A model generated the notes under the pieces. The model ran no database searches, had not been told where the DNA came from, and worked only from the letters and a program-made list of their open reading frames with translations. A DNA stretch of 50,314 nt, taken from Oceanospirillum sediminis. Its GTDB lineage: Bacteria > Pseudomonadota > Gammaproteobacteria > Pseudomonadales > Halomonadaceae. The position numbers were made by a program, and so were the translations under genes. The stretch spans positions 1 through 50,314 of the forward strand of contig NZ_JACJFM010000035.1 in the NCBI RefSeq assembly GCF_014164585.1, given 5' to 3'. Positions 39,830 to 49,169 of the stretch are shown here, piece by piece (position 1 is the first letter of the stretch; every line of letters starts with the position of its first letter).

Positions 39830-42688
39830 TTACGCCGTGACGATCACCCGGATTCCTTCAATAGTGATACGTGCATTTTCAATGGCATCGGCCGCGGCCA
39901 GATACTCCATTTCCAGTGCTTTTACCTCAATATCACGTACCGACGGATTCACTTCCTTCAGGGCTTTAATACGTTGTAATTCGGGATATAGCAGTGACTG
40001 CATCTTCAGTTGCGCGTCTTCAATCAGTGTTGGCAGATGATCGTTAGCCAGCTCTTCCGCTTTATCTGCCAGGGTACGAATCTGTTCCTGGCGCAGTTTG
40101 ACGACTTCTCTGGCCGTTGCTTTTTTCAGTTTGCTCAGTTTAGGTGCCAGGCCGTCAAAACCAACTTTAGCCGCCAGGTTATTGCCTCGTTCATCCAGCA
40201 GGAAGCGCAGTGTACCAGGTGGCAGGTAGCGGCCAATATGCAGATGTTTCGGTGCGGAGCAATTTACACTGGCAATCACTTCCAGTAGCAGAGTACCTTC
40301 CGGTAAGGCTTTGGTTTTAAACAGGCTGACTGCGCTGTTACCCAGCTCGCTGTTGATAATCTGATCCTGTAAAGCCAGAACAAAAGGGTGTTCATGGCTG
40401 AAGAATTGTAGTTCTTCTCTGACCAGAGCAACGTCGCGATAGGTGGTCATAGAGAAGCCTTCTTCGCTGTCTAAGCCTGGCAGATCACCGTTCAGCATAT
40501 GTTCACCAGGCGTCAGATGCCAGCTGACCGCACTGGTCTCTTCACTGTTGACGCCAAATACATTCATGGCATCTTCCAGCCATTTAAACAGAGCGTCAGG
40601 ATCATCCTGCTGTTCAATATCGTCTACCAGACTGGCAGCAATATCAGGTCGACAGGCATTACGCTCCAGCAGCTTGTCTCTGCCTGCCTGCATCGCGGCA
40701 TTCAGGATTGTTTTACGTTCTGTTGTTTCATTCAGTGTCTGTTTCAACAGATCATCTTTACCGGAGACAATGGCTTTCTCCAGCGTTTCACCGAATTCTG
40801 CAAACAGTGCTGAAGCAGCCGGGCAGGGTGCTGCAAATGCATTGAGTCCCTGATCGTACCACTGCAGCATGCTTTCCTGACCGGTATCGGTGAAGTAAGG
40901 CACATGAATCTGGATATCGTGTTGCTGACCGATACGATCCAGACGCCCGATACGTTGTTCCAGCAGGTCCGGGTTGGCTGGCAGGTCAAACAACACCAGG
41001 TGGCGGGCAAACTGGAAATTACGGCCTTCACTACCAATTTCAGAACAGATCAGTACCGGAGGGCCTGCGTCGTGATCGGCGAACCAGGCTGCGGCACGAT
41101 CACGTTCCAGAATACTCAGGCCTTCATGGAAAGCGGGGGCGTGAATACCTGTTGCTTCCTTCAGGGCGTTGGATAGTGTCATGGCAGACCCTGCACTGTG
41201 GCAGATCAGCAGGGTTTTTTCATCGCCATAATCACGGATATGATCCAGTAGCCAGTTAAAACGAGGATCAAATTCGCACCAGGTATCTTGCAGAATGCCT
41301 GGCAGGGTGCTTTCAGGAGACAGGTGCGCCTTTAAGCCACCCTGATTCATAGGTGCCCGGTACTGTGATGGCAGCTCCAGTGCATGAGTATGCAATTCAC
41401 GCTGCTTAAAACCAGTGACGGTATCCCGTGTATTACGGAACAGAACACGCCCGGTACCATGGCGGTCCAGTAACTGATTCTGCAGCTGCTGACGGGCTGA
41501 TGTCTTCTGCTCTTCATCGGATTCTGTCTGGGTCAGCAGGTCCAGTAGCGCCTGAGCATCACTCTCCGGCAGCAGATCACGTAATGCGCTGATATCACCA
41601 GCAGACAGTGAGTCCTGCTCCAGTTTATCCAGTGCTTCAGCAATCGGCTGGTACTGTGCTTCTTCCTGCTCAAACTCGGCAAAGCTGTTGTAACGCTCCG
41701 GGTCCAGCAAGCGCAGGCGGGCAAAGTGACTGCTTTTTCCCAGCTGTTCTGGTGTGGCTGTCAGCAACAGCAGCCCCGGTGTGTCCTGAGCCAGGCTTTC
41801 AACACAGCTATAAGCTGCGCCTGGTGCTTCTTCATTCCATTCCAGGTGATGGGCTTCATCCACCACCAGCATATCCCACTCTGCACTGACAGCCTGCTGA
41901 TGCAATTCCGGGTGATCTGTTAACAGCTCCAGGCTACAGATGACCAGCTGGGCCTGTTCGAAGGCGTTTTTGCCCGGATACTGGGCGCAACGCTCATAGT
42001 CATACAGGCTGAACTGCAGATTGAAACGGCGCAGCATTTCAACCAGCCACTGATTCTGTAACGACTCAGGCACAATGATTAAGATACGATCAGCCCGGCC
42101 TGTCAGCAGTTGCTGGTGCAGGATCAGACCGGCTTCAACGGTTTTACCCAGGCCCACTTCGTCAGCCAGTAATACCCGCGGCGCATAGCGACTGGCAACA
42201 GTATTAGCGATGTACAACTGATGAGGAATCAGCGCCATACGGGCGCCACTGAGTCCCTGAATAGCGGAGCGGCTTTGCTGATCTTTTTTCTGCAGGGTGC
42301 GATAACGCAGATTAAACCAGTCATTACGATCAATCTGGCCGGTCAGCAGGCGATCCTTCGCTTTCTGAAAGCGAATATGGTTGCTTAACAGAGATTCTCC
42401 CATCTCTGTTTCACTACCATCGGCTCTGCGCCCCAGATAGATCAGCAGCCCGTTATCATCTTCCACACTGTCGACGGTCATCAGCCAGCCTTCGTGATGC
42501 TCGATCTGGTCGCCTTCTGCAAACGCTACCCGGGTCAGAGGCGCTGTTCGTACGGAATAAACTCTGGTCTCTCCGGAAGCCGGAAACAGCACAGTGACAC
42601 TTCTTTCGTCACAGGTCAGAATAGTCCCTAATCCTAAATCGGTTTCAGCATCACTGATCCAGCGTTGTCCGGGAATATACGGCAGCAT
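39830..42688 (-). CDS. rapA: RNA polymerase-associated SWI2/SNF2 ATPase RapA
   Basis: This ATP-driven factor recycles stalled RNA polymerase. It has 952 residues, near the E. coli length of 968. The N-terminal tandem Tudor-like domain (PYIPGQRWISDAETDLGLG start) is followed by the helicase core: Walker A LLADEVGLGKTVEAGLILHQ (about residues 165-185), DEAHHLEW, LLLTATPEQLG, then CSEIGSEGRNFQFA and EQRIGRLDRIGQQHDIQIH. The C-terminal region continues to the end as in RapA. The ATG at 42688 is preferred over the GTG at 42694 since AGAGGT lies ahead of it and the family start (MLPYIPGQRW) fits. Confidence 0.95.
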   Translation of the reverse strand: MLPYIPGQRWISDAETDLGLGTILTCDERSVTVLFPASGETRVYSVRTAPLTRVAFAEGDQIEHHEGWLMTVDSVEDDNGLLIYLGRRADGSETEMGESLLSNHIRFQKAKDRLLTGQIDRNDWFNLRYRTLQKKDQQSRSAIQGLSGARMALIPHQLYIANTVASRYAPRVLLADEVGLGKTVEAGLILHQQLLTGRADRILIIVPESLQNQWLVEMLRRFNLQFSLYDYERCAQYPGKNAFEQAQLVICSLELLTDHPELHQQAVSAEWDMLVVDEAHHLEWNEEAPGAAYSCVESLAQDTPGLLLLTATPEQLGKSSHFARLRLLDPERYNSFAEFEQEEAQYQPIAEALDKLEQDSLSAGDISALRDLLPESDAQALLDLLTQTESDEEQKTSARQQLQNQLLDRHGTGRVLFRNTRDTVTGFKQRELHTHALELPSQYRAPMNQGGLKAHLSPESTLPGILQDTWCEFDPRFNWLLDHIRDYGDEKTLLICHSAGSAMTLSNALKEATGIHAPAFHEGLSILERDRAAAWFADHDAGPPVLICSEIGSEGRNFQFARHLVLFDLPANPDLLEQRIGRLDRIGQQHDIQIHVPYFTDTGQESMLQWYDQGLNAFAAPCPAASALFAEFGETLEKAIVSGKDDLLKQTLNETTERKTILNAAMQAGRDKLLERNACRPDIAASLVDDIEQQDDPDALFKWLEDAMNVFGVNSEETSAVSWHLTPGEHMLNGDLPGLDSEEGFSMTTYRDVALVREELQFFSHEHPFVLALQDQIINSELGNSAVSLFKTKALPEGTLLLEVIASVNCSAPKHLHIGRYLPPGTLRFLLDERGNNLAAKVGFDGLAPKLSKLKKATAREVVKLRQEQIRTLADKAEELANDHLPTLIEDAQLKMQSLLYPELQRIKALKEVNPSVRDIEVKALEMEYLAAADAIENARITIEGIRVIVTA

Positions 42689-42919
42689 GTACACCTCTGA
42701 AAAATGTATCGGGTAAATATGTCAGGGCAAAAAAGGGCGCTATCTTAGCGGATTTACGGTTCCGACCCCAGCGCTTTTAGCAGATAAAAATATCTGGTTT
42801 TTTATGTCTCAACAGACTGGTGTCAACAGACAATAATTCCCTGCAAAAAAACAGAGCCAGAAGCCCTAAAACAGTTTAGTCTCTCCAGCTGATTTTATGT
42901 CTGAAAAAGGTATATTTTG

Positions 42920-43684
42920 ATGAAAAGGCTTTATCCGGCCTTAATTTTTATCCCTGTGCTGGCTGTTGCGATGGCGTTAACCGGGTGTCAGTCGACAAAG
43001 GATAACCCTGATAATCCTGCCGACAGTTATACGCGCGATGCGAAGCTGATTTATCAGGTTTTACTGACAGACCAGCTGTTTCGTCAGCTCAGCACAGAAT
43101 GCATGCGTCTGTATCCTGAATCTATGGCGGATGTGTATGAGGTGAAACGACAATGGTGGCAACGAAATCATATCCGGATACAGCAGGCAGATCAGGCTCT
43201 GAGCAAGATTATTCAGGCTTCAGCAGCACGCAGGCGCTCAGAGACAGAAAGTGAATTGATACCAGAACCGAATCTTTCCGGGTTAAGTCTTGCTCTGAGT
43301 ATTTCTGATCAGGCAGAGCGGCAGAGAGATCAGCTTCTGACCCGGTTCCCCGGATCAGAAGGGTGTGACCAGCTATTGAATCGTTATGCCGAAGGTGACC
43401 GGGATATTCAGCAATTACCGGGCTGGCCGGAGTATCGGCATAGGCTTGCAGAATTGTCTGCAGATTATTTTCCTCTGATTCAGCACGATGTGAGTCCTTT
43501 ACTTCAGAGCGAAGATCGTTCGTTGCGTATTGCTGAGAAGCTGGCACAGAAGAAATTATGCCGTAAGGCAAACCTGACTTCAGTAATACGTCAGTGGCCA
43601 CGGGAAGTCTACAATGCGGACTGTGGTGAGTTCCGGCAATTTCTGATCCGCTGCATCTGGAGCGAATGCAGCGTATTACCGTGA
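42920..43684 (+). CDS. Predicted lipoprotein, 3' end probably frameshifted
   Basis: The 254-residue product has a lipoprotein signal peptide with lipobox ALTGC (Cys 23), followed by a polar, largely helical region with no domain I recognise. The annotated frame ends at 43684 with ECSVLP. An overlapping frame (43647-43778), one base displaced, encodes about 43 residues that look like natural protein (AYYRDINYWLFWMERARPAD, then IAGLLYHRMDQLLGM). It ends 10 nt before the convergent tlpA-like gene. A one-base insertion or two-base deletion between about 43647 and 43682 would explain this. The intact protein would be near 285 residues. AAAGG precedes the ATG at 42920. Confidence 0.65.
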   Translation: MKRLYPALIFIPVLAVAMALTGCQSTKDNPDNPADSYTRDAKLIYQVLLTDQLFRQLSTECMRLYPESMADVYEVKRQWWQRNHIRIQQADQALSKIIQASAARRRSETESELIPEPNLSGLSLALSISDQAERQRDQLLTRFPGSEGCDQLLNRYAEGDRDIQQLPGWPEYRHRLAELSADYFPLIQHDVSPLLQSEDRSLRIAEKLAQKKLCRKANLTSVIRQWPREVYNADCGEFRQFLIRCIWSECSVLP

Positions 43685-43778
43685 TATTAATTATTGGCTG
43701 TTCTGGATGGAGCGGGCAAGACCGGCAGATATCGCCGGTCTGTTGTATCACCGAATGGATCAGCTATTGGGCATGTAA
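43647..43778 (+). pseudogene. Displaced C-terminal coding segment of the lipoprotein gene
   Basis: This frame is open from just after the stop at 43644-43646 to TAA at 43776-43778 and has no start codon of its own with a ribosome site. Its composition (two Trp, several aromatic residues, regular hydrophobic spacing) fits a real C-terminus. It fills the otherwise gene-free gap up to the tlpA-like stop. GACCGGC/GCCGGTC at 43720-43740 looks like a terminator but lies within it and has no T-run. Confidence 0.45.
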
Positions 43779-43788
43779 TTATGAGGGT

Positions 43789-44601
43789 TTATCGGGCCGT
43801 AATCATACGAGCCATATCGGTTAACCGACCATGACTGAGCTCACCGATATGGCTGTCAACCAGCTGTCCGTTATTAAAAGCCAGAGTTACCGGCAGGCCC
43901 GGAGCTTCAAAATGACGCATTAACTGCTGTGTCGGGTCCAGCAGAATCAGGCTTTCAGGTATCTCTGTATCATTTTCTCGCAGAAAGGCTTCTACGGTAA
44001 TGGTGGACTCACCGGCATTGACCAGCAATATCCGAACGTCCGGAGTATCCTGCGCAAATGCCACCAGAGCGGGCATTTCCCGCCGACAGGGGCCACACCA
44101 GCTGGCCCATAAATTAACAATCACTGGTTCTTTCAGTGCCGATAGGTCGGTTGCTGTCGCATTTAGCCCCGGTAGCTGAATAGCCGGTAAAGTACGCGCA
44201 ACGGGAGAAGACAGAGGTTGCCAGAACGTCAGCCCTTGCCAGCCTGCAACACATATTATGAGCCAGAGCAGTGAATATACCAGTAATTTACGCCGACGAT
44301 TCAGATGCCAGAGTGTAACGGTCAGGGCTGTGATTATAGCCGCTGTGAGGTTGTATCCGGGTTGCCAGAAATACAGAACAGTCAGCCAGTCGTGCTGGTA
44401 GCTTTCCGGGTTCAGTGCGACATAAGCCAGCCGCCCTGAAATCAGGCTGTACCAGAACGTTTGCTGAGACCAGGATGATAACCCTGCATCCGGCCACTTT
44501 CTGTGCATCAGTTCGGCACCGAAGAAAAATACGGCGACAGCCACAATAAGCCAGAGTCGTTCTGTGGATAGCATCAGAGGGCCAAAACTTACCGCATCCA
44601 T
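43789..44601 (-). CDS. TlpA-like thiol-disulfide protein with Lgt-like membrane N-terminus
   Basis: The 270-residue protein has an N-terminal membrane part with about four helices (residues 12-130). Its SGRLAYVALNPESY and YFWQPGYN segments resemble fragments of prolipoprotein diacylglyceryl transferase, too short to be that enzyme. The C-terminal thioredoxin-fold domain (about 140-270) is of the TlpA/DsbE type, with VNLWASWCGPCRREMP (active-site WCGPC near 170) and the cis-Pro in GLPVT. It probably acts in the periplasm as a reductant or isomerase partner. It follows dsbG by 24 nt, so the two likely form an operon for disulfide handling. Confidence 0.82.
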   Translation of the reverse strand: MDAVSFGPLMLSTERLWLIVAVAVFFFGAELMHRKWPDAGLSSWSQQTFWYSLISGRLAYVALNPESYQHDWLTVLYFWQPGYNLTAAIITALTVTLWHLNRRRKLLVYSLLWLIICVAGWQGLTFWQPLSSPVARTLPAIQLPGLNATATDLSALKEPVIVNLWASWCGPCRREMPALVAFAQDTPDVRILLVNAGESTITVEAFLRENDTEIPESLILLDPTQQLMRHFEAPGLPVTLAFNNGQLVDSHIGELSHGRLTDMARMITAR

Positions 44602-44625
44602 ATGTTTTCCTTTGTCTTAGCCCTT

Positions 44626-45543
44626 TTAACGGAATCGGGACAGCTCCGGGGCTGTCTGCGGTTGTTCCGGTAAACCGGTTATACTGGCAAAGTCCTTCAG
44701 CTCCGGCATACCGCTGAAGGTTTTAATCTGACCATCAGCATCCTGCCAGACCATTGCGGGGGTGCCCTGTAAACCGAAGCGTTGCATCAGCTCCATATTA
44801 TGTTGCAGGGATTGCCAGCGCTGGTCTGATACTTCTTTGCCGGAGGCTGTAGCCTGAATTTCAGATGCCTGCTTAGGATGTTCCATCATATTCTGTAAGG
44901 TATTGAGCGGGTTATCAGACTGCATGAGCCTATCTGCGGCAATGCGACTGGCTGGCTGCAGAAAAGCGACAGGGACCCAGCGGATATCTGCCCCCTTCTG
45001 CACATAAGGTTTAAAAGCTTGCCAGCTCAGCCGACAGAAAGGGCAGGCCGGATCGAAAAATACATAAACAGTGTGAGCCGCTGCCTCTGTATCTGCTGAG
45101 TGTTGCTGAACTGACCAGGCTTTTTCCAGTACCTGGATATCCGGGCGTGGTAAATATTGTTGCATATGCTGCTCAGACAGATTCTGTCCGTTCTGATCTA
45201 ATAAGGTCCCTGAGATCAGGGTACTGTGATCCGCTGTGGAATAAAGCAGGGTAAAACGATCATCGACGGATAATAGCCAGCCTGTCAGACCGGCTCCGGC
45301 ATCAAACCGGCTTTCCAGGGTCATGCCCTGTTCCAGCAGACGTACGATGGCAGCAGGCAGCTCAGGGATGCGCTCATCATTCGGGCCAGAAGTGATGTTA
45401 TCCGGTAGCGGAGTAATATTTTGGTCGGCAACAGATGTTGCGGCAACTGGATTACTGGTCTGTGTATTAATATTGGCCAGTACAGAACTGCTAATCAGGC
45501 TCAGGCCGAAGCCCAGAGCGGTTAAAAAAGAAAACCGGCGCAT
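44626..45543 (-). CDS. dsbG: Thiol:disulfide interchange protein DsbG-like
   Basis: This is a periplasmic DsbC/DsbG-type protein of 305 residues with a signal peptide (cleavage after about residue 23). A spacer of low complexity leads to the dimerisation domain (LLEQGMTLESRFDAGAGLTG, about residues 68-87, as in DsbG). The thioredoxin domain has FFDPACPFCRLSW (CPFC near 173; E. coli DsbG has CPYC) and the cis-Pro loop LQGTPAMVW near 255. DsbG protects single cysteines from sulfenylation and isomerises disulfides. It is upstream of and cotranscribed with the tlpA-like gene. The 35-residue Asn/Thr-rich linker after the signal is longer than usual. Confidence 0.85.
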   Translation of the reverse strand: MRRFSFLTALGFGLSLISSSVLANINTQTSNPVAATSVADQNITPLPDNITSGPNDERIPELPAAIVRLLEQGMTLESRFDAGAGLTGWLLSVDDRFTLLYSTADHSTLISGTLLDQNGQNLSEQHMQQYLPRPDIQVLEKAWSVQQHSADTEAAAHTVYVFFDPACPFCRLSWQAFKPYVQKGADIRWVPVAFLQPASRIAADRLMQSDNPLNTLQNMMEHPKQASEIQATASGKEVSDQRWQSLQHNMELMQRFGLQGTPAMVWQDADGQIKTFSGMPELKDFASITGLPEQPQTAPELSRFR

Positions 45544-45770
45544 GTGATAGTCATCATTTTATTTATAATTCAGGGATAACCAAAGCCCTCCGTCTGGCTG
45601 TGTGCCAGGCAGGATATTACTGGCTTAGGAGTGAGTGATTCTGCATTGTAATGCATTCCGGTTCTGAGTGCAGAAAGCAATGAAAAGTTCAGTATCTGAA
45701 TCCATAGCAGGGTATTCTGTGAAGAATTGACCGTAATCAATCATGTCTACCAACAAATAAAGAATGTCTG

Positions 45771-45971
45771 ATGAATGATAATCTGCGTTTAGTCGCCGTC
45801 TTCAGCCAGTTGGCTGGGTTTATACTGATATTTCTGATGCGCACCTATAATGTCGACGCTTTCTGGCAAGGTGTTGTGCTGGTGCTGATGCTGGCCAGTG
45901 CTCTGACGATATGGCTGGTACGTCGCTATCGAAAAAATAAAACGGTTAAATCAAAATACTCTCAAAGCTAA
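45771..45971 (+). CDS. Small two-helix membrane protein, function unknown
   Basis: The 66-residue protein has two hydrophobic segments (about residues 6-22 and 32-50) and a basic C-terminus (RRYRKNKTVKSKYSQS), consistent with a small inner-membrane protein with both ends in the cytoplasm. The ribosome site is weak (AGAAT). No homologue is recognised. The charge distribution makes a real gene plausible. Confidence 0.5.
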   Translation: MNDNLRLVAVFSQLAGFILIFLMRTYNVDAFWQGVVLVLMLASALTIWLVRRYRKNKTVKSKYSQS

Positions 45972-46295
45972 AGATAAAAAGAGTTGTTTGTGCGTGTCTG
46001 TCGGGTTGGTAGAATCAGAACAAACAGATCCGGTCAGAGCCTGGTGATAAAGCCGGTAACAGTATATACCTGAGCAAAAGCATTTCGATATTCAGCTGCT
46101 GGCAGGAGAATACGGCAATCGTTACTACAGAAAAACCTTTGTTCAGCAGCTTATCATGCTCTGGAAGGCTTTATTTCGTTGCTTTGCCCTTGATCGCTGA
46201 ACCTGTTTTCTTCCGGTCTGAAATCCACAGGATTACCGGTTCATATAATAAAGAATCTGAGTTTTATCCGGCTGAAAAGCCTGCAGGAGTTAACC
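45972..46295 (+). promoter_or_regulatory. Leader region of leuA with candidate -10
   Basis: There is no gene here. TATAAT at 46244-46249 is a good -10 lacking a good -35, 46 nt before the leuA start. A 14-codon frame (46156-46200, [14 protein letters not shown]) has only two Leu and no attenuator after it, so I do not call a leu leader peptide. Confidence 0.4.
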
Positions 46296-47843
46296 ATGAG
46301 TAAAGACCATCTGGTGATTTTTGATACGACACTGCGAGATGGTGAACAAAGCCCCGGCGCATCCATGACCAAAGATGAAAAGGTGCGTATTGCCCGTCAT
46401 CTGGAAAAAATGCGTGTTGACGTTATTGAAGCGGGCTTTGCCATTGCAAGTCCGGGGGACTTTGAAGCGGTTAAGGCCGTTGCTGACACCGTAAAGGACA
46501 GTACGGTGTGCAGCCTGTCCCGTGCGTTGGATGCCGATATTGAGCGTGCTGCCCAGGCTCTGGCTGGTGCTAATTCAGGCCGTATCCACACCTTTATCGC
46601 AACATCGCCAATTCATATGCAGTATAAACTGCAGATGCAGCCGGATCAGGTGATTGAGCAGGCCGTCCGTGCTGTCAGCAAAGCTCGTAATCTGATTTCT
46701 GACGTTGAGTTCTCCTGTGAAGATGCCGGGCGCTCTGAAATTGATTTCCTGTGCCGCATCATTGAAGCGGCTATTGATGCCGGTGCAACGACGATTAATA
46801 TCCCGGATACTGTGGGTTATGCGATTCCGGGACAGTTTGCAGAGACTATCAGTCAGCTGCTGAACCGTATTCCTAATGCCGATAAAGCGATTTTCTCAGT
46901 GCATTGCCATAATGATCTGGGGCTGGCAGTAGCGAATTCTCTGGCGGCCGTGCAGTCTGGTGCCCGTCAGGTGGAATGTACCATCAATGGTCTGGGAGAG
47001 CGTGCCGGTAACGCATCCCTTGAAGAGGTTGTTATGGGTATTCGTACCCGCCCGGATATTTTTGATGTGGAAACCCGCATTGATCCGGTGCATATCGTAC
47101 CGACCTCCCGTCTGGTGTCGACTGTAACCGGTTTCCCGGTTCAGCCAAACAAAGCTATCGTTGGTAAAAATGCTTTTGCTCATGAATCCGGCATTCACCA
47201 GGATGGTGTTCTGAAGCACCGTGAAACTTATGAAATCATGAAAGCCCAGGATGTAGGCTGGAATACTAATGCCATTGTTCTGGGTAAACATTCTGGCCGT
47301 AATGCGTTCCGTACCCGTCTGGAAGAACTGGGTATCAGTTTTGATTCTGAATCAGAACTGAATCATGCTTTTGCCCTGTTCAAGCAGCTGGCGGATAAAA
47401 AGCACGAGATCTACGATGAGGATCTGCAGGCTCTGGTGACGGATTCCCGTGTGACGGATACGGTTGAACGCTTCAAGCTGGAGACGTTGGAAGTGCAGTC
47501 CAAAACCGGTGAAACTCCGCTGGCAAAACTGGTACTGACGGTTGATGGACAGGAAGTTTCAGCTGAATCAGAAGGCAGTGGTCCTGTAGATGCGACCTTT
47601 AAGGCCATTGAGAAGGTGGCAAACAGTGGAACCGTACTGGAACTATATTCTGTTAATGCCATTACCAGTGGCACAGACTCTCAGGGTGAAGTGACGGTTC
47701 GTCTGGATAAAGGGGGCCGTCTGGTCACCGGTCTGGGGGCTGATACCGATATCGTGATCGCTTCCGCGAAGGCCTATATCCATGCCCTGAATGCTCTGAG
47801 TGCAAATGCTGATAGAACACATCCACAGGGTGCTGCAGTCTGA
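46296..47843 (+). CDS. leuA: 2-isopropylmalate synthase LeuA
   Basis: This is the first committed enzyme of leucine synthesis: acetyl-CoA plus 2-ketoisovalerate to 2-isopropylmalate. The 515-residue protein belongs to the LeuA type 1 group. The TIM-barrel has the metal/substrate motif [16 protein letters not shown] (residues about 9-24), the catalytic [13 protein letters not shown] near 204, and [16 protein letters not shown]. The linker with [18 protein letters not shown] leads to the C-terminal regulatory dimer domain that binds leucine (about 390-510). CAGGAG precedes the ATG. It is monocistronic, closed by a strong terminator; leuBCD are not in the window. Confidence 0.96.
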   Translation: MSKDHLVIFDTTLRDGEQSPGASMTKDEKVRIARHLEKMRVDVIEAGFAIASPGDFEAVKAVADTVKDSTVCSLSRALDADIERAAQALAGANSGRIHTFIATSPIHMQYKLQMQPDQVIEQAVRAVSKARNLISDVEFSCEDAGRSEIDFLCRIIEAAIDAGATTINIPDTVGYAIPGQFAETISQLLNRIPNADKAIFSVHCHNDLGLAVANSLAAVQSGARQVECTINGLGERAGNASLEEVVMGIRTRPDIFDVETRIDPVHIVPTSRLVSTVTGFPVQPNKAIVGKNAFAHESGIHQDGVLKHRETYEIMKAQDVGWNTNAIVLGKHSGRNAFRTRLEELGISFDSESELNHAFALFKQLADKKHEIYDEDLQALVTDSRVTDTVERFKLETLEVQSKTGETPLAKLVLTVDGQEVSAESEGSGPVDATFKAIEKVANSGTVLELYSVNAITSGTDSQGEVTVRLDKGGRLVTGLGADTDIVIASAKAYIHALNALSANADRTHPQGAAV

Positions 47844-47903
47844 AGCTGCGATCTGCCGTAATTTAATATACTCATTTAATATACAACAGGCATACTCATC
47901 AGT

Positions 47904-47937
47904 AACGGCGCCGGGTATAATCCCGGCGCCGTTTTTT
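47904..47937 (+). terminator. Intrinsic terminator after leuA
   Basis: AACGGCGCCGGG (47904-47915) pairs with CCCGGCGCCGTT (47922-47933) around TATAAT. A run of T residues follows. Confidence 0.92.
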
Positions 47938-47969
47938 CTTTATCTACACCGGGTTCAGGCCAGACAACG

Positions 47970-48698
47970 ATGAATGAAGCCTTAAGAGTCGATTATCTGC
48001 AACAAATGGGGGTGGTCAGCTGGATGCCCCGCATGCCGTTACCCGGTGCATTACCTTCAACATACTACCAGCCAGAGCCTGCTACTGAAGCCTTGCCTGC
48101 TGAACCTTTGTCTGTTGATACTCTGCCGTCTGACTCTGTACCTTCTCCGAATAGCTCTGTTGCTAGTGAAGTCAGAGGACAGTCTGCTATTTCGGGCAGG
48201 GTTGAGTCCGAAATGGCTCAGGTTCCATCTGATACAGGGGGCGATAACACGGCTGTTCAGGTTCCGGACAAACTTCGTCTGGGATTGATACAGACCCACC
48301 TTCAGGGGCCGCTTATTATCTGTAATATCACAGATCAGAGCTGGCCTGATCATCAGGTGCTGCCGATGGTTAATCAGATTATGGGCTACCTCAGACAGCC
48401 TTTGCCATCCATTGGTATGGCGTTTGACTGGCCTTTTCCCGGAACGACGGCTGAAGCGACACCGGAAGAGTTTCTCAAAGTGCTGAAAGCGCTGTTATCC
48501 GGGGCTCGTTTACAGTGTCCACCAGGGCAAGCTTGCTGGTGGTTCGGGGAGTTACCAGAGCTACTGGCAGAGTCTGAGTTGCTTGAAATCAGTCTGCATT
48601 ATCCTGATAGCCTGACAGCATTACTGACTCAACCTGGAAAAAAAGTCCATTTACTGCGTTATCTGCTGCACTGGCAGAGCCAACAGAGTCCATCCTGA
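47970..48698 (+). CDS. HolD-like (DNA polymerase III psi subunit-type) protein with long linker
   Basis: The 242-residue protein starts with YLQQMGVVSWMPRMPLPGAL (residues 9-28), closely resembling the N-terminal clamp-loader-binding peptide of E. coli HolD (LQQLGI-x-W-x-x-R-x-P-GAL). A Pro/Ser/Glu-rich linker of about 70 residues follows, then a folded C-terminal domain from about residue 98 (KLRLGLIQTH, quoted in part). It overlaps rimI by one base (TGATG), the same order as holD-rimI in E. coli. Psi links the clamp loader to chi/SSB. The full HolD fold cannot be confirmed by eye, and the linker is absent from E. coli HolD (137 residues). Confidence 0.6.
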   Translation: MNEALRVDYLQQMGVVSWMPRMPLPGALPSTYYQPEPATEALPAEPLSVDTLPSDSVPSPNSSVASEVRGQSAISGRVESEMAQVPSDTGGDNTAVQVPDKLRLGLIQTHLQGPLIICNITDQSWPDHQVLPMVNQIMGYLRQPLPSIGMAFDWPFPGTTAEATPEEFLKVLKALLSGARLQCPPGQACWWFGELPELLAESELLEISLHYPDSLTALLTQPGKKVHLLRYLLHWQSQQSPS

Positions 48699-49141
48699 TG
48701 AAAATGATCCGTGAAACAGGCATCCTTGAACTGGATGATGTGATGACTATTGAGCGTCAGGCCCATTTGACGCCCTGGACCCGCCTGATGTTCGAGCTGA
48801 GCTTGCAACGGGAAGATACGTTGCTGGGTGTATATATAGAGCAACGCCTGTGTGGATATGCCATGTTGCAAAAGATCGCGGATGAATGGCATCTGCATAA
48901 TATTGCGGTCAACCCGGTGCTTCAGGGGCAGGGTATTGGCCGCTATCTGCTGGATGCGATTATACAGCAGGCCAGAGAACAGCAACTGTCCGTTATTCTG
49001 CTGGAAGTCCGGGAAAGTAATGTTGCAGCCCGTCATCTTTATGAAAAAAGTGGTTTTAAAACAGACGGCGTTCGTCCGAATTATTATGCCATTCCAGGCG
49101 AAGGTCGCGAAGATGCGGTAATGATGTCCTGTATCCTCTGA
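48698..49141 (+). CDS. rimI: Ribosomal protein bS18 N-alpha-acetyltransferase RimI
   Basis: This GNAT-fold acetyltransferase acetylates the N-terminal Ala of ribosomal protein S18. The 147-residue length is that of E. coli RimI (148). The acetyl-CoA loop is HNIAVNPVLQGQGIGRYLLD (about residues 67-86), followed by VRESNVAARHLYEKSGFKTDG (in part: ESNVAARHLYEKSGF) and the end YYAIPGEGREDAVMM. Residues of motifs A and B are intact. It is translationally coupled to the holD-like gene. Confidence 0.93.
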   Translation: MKMIRETGILELDDVMTIERQAHLTPWTRLMFELSLQREDTLLGVYIEQRLCGYAMLQKIADEWHLHNIAVNPVLQGQGIGRYLLDAIIQQAREQQLSVILLEVRESNVAARHLYEKSGFKTDGVRPNYYAIPGEGREDAVMMSCIL

Positions 49142-49169
49142 GGAGTTGTAATGCTGGAATAGGAGGAGA

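Noticed and set aside
42688-42710. TGTACA...TGTATC at the rapA start as a third LitR-type box
   Set aside because: The spacer is 11 nt instead of 12, the second half-site is imperfect, and it overlaps the rapA start codon and ribosome site.
43719-43745. GACCGGC/GCCGGTC stem as terminator of the lipoprotein gene
   Set aside because: It lies inside the probable displaced coding segment and lacks a T-run.
46156-46200. Leucine leader peptide upstream of leuA
   Set aside because: The 14-codon frame has only two Leu codons. No attenuator-terminator lies between it and leuA.
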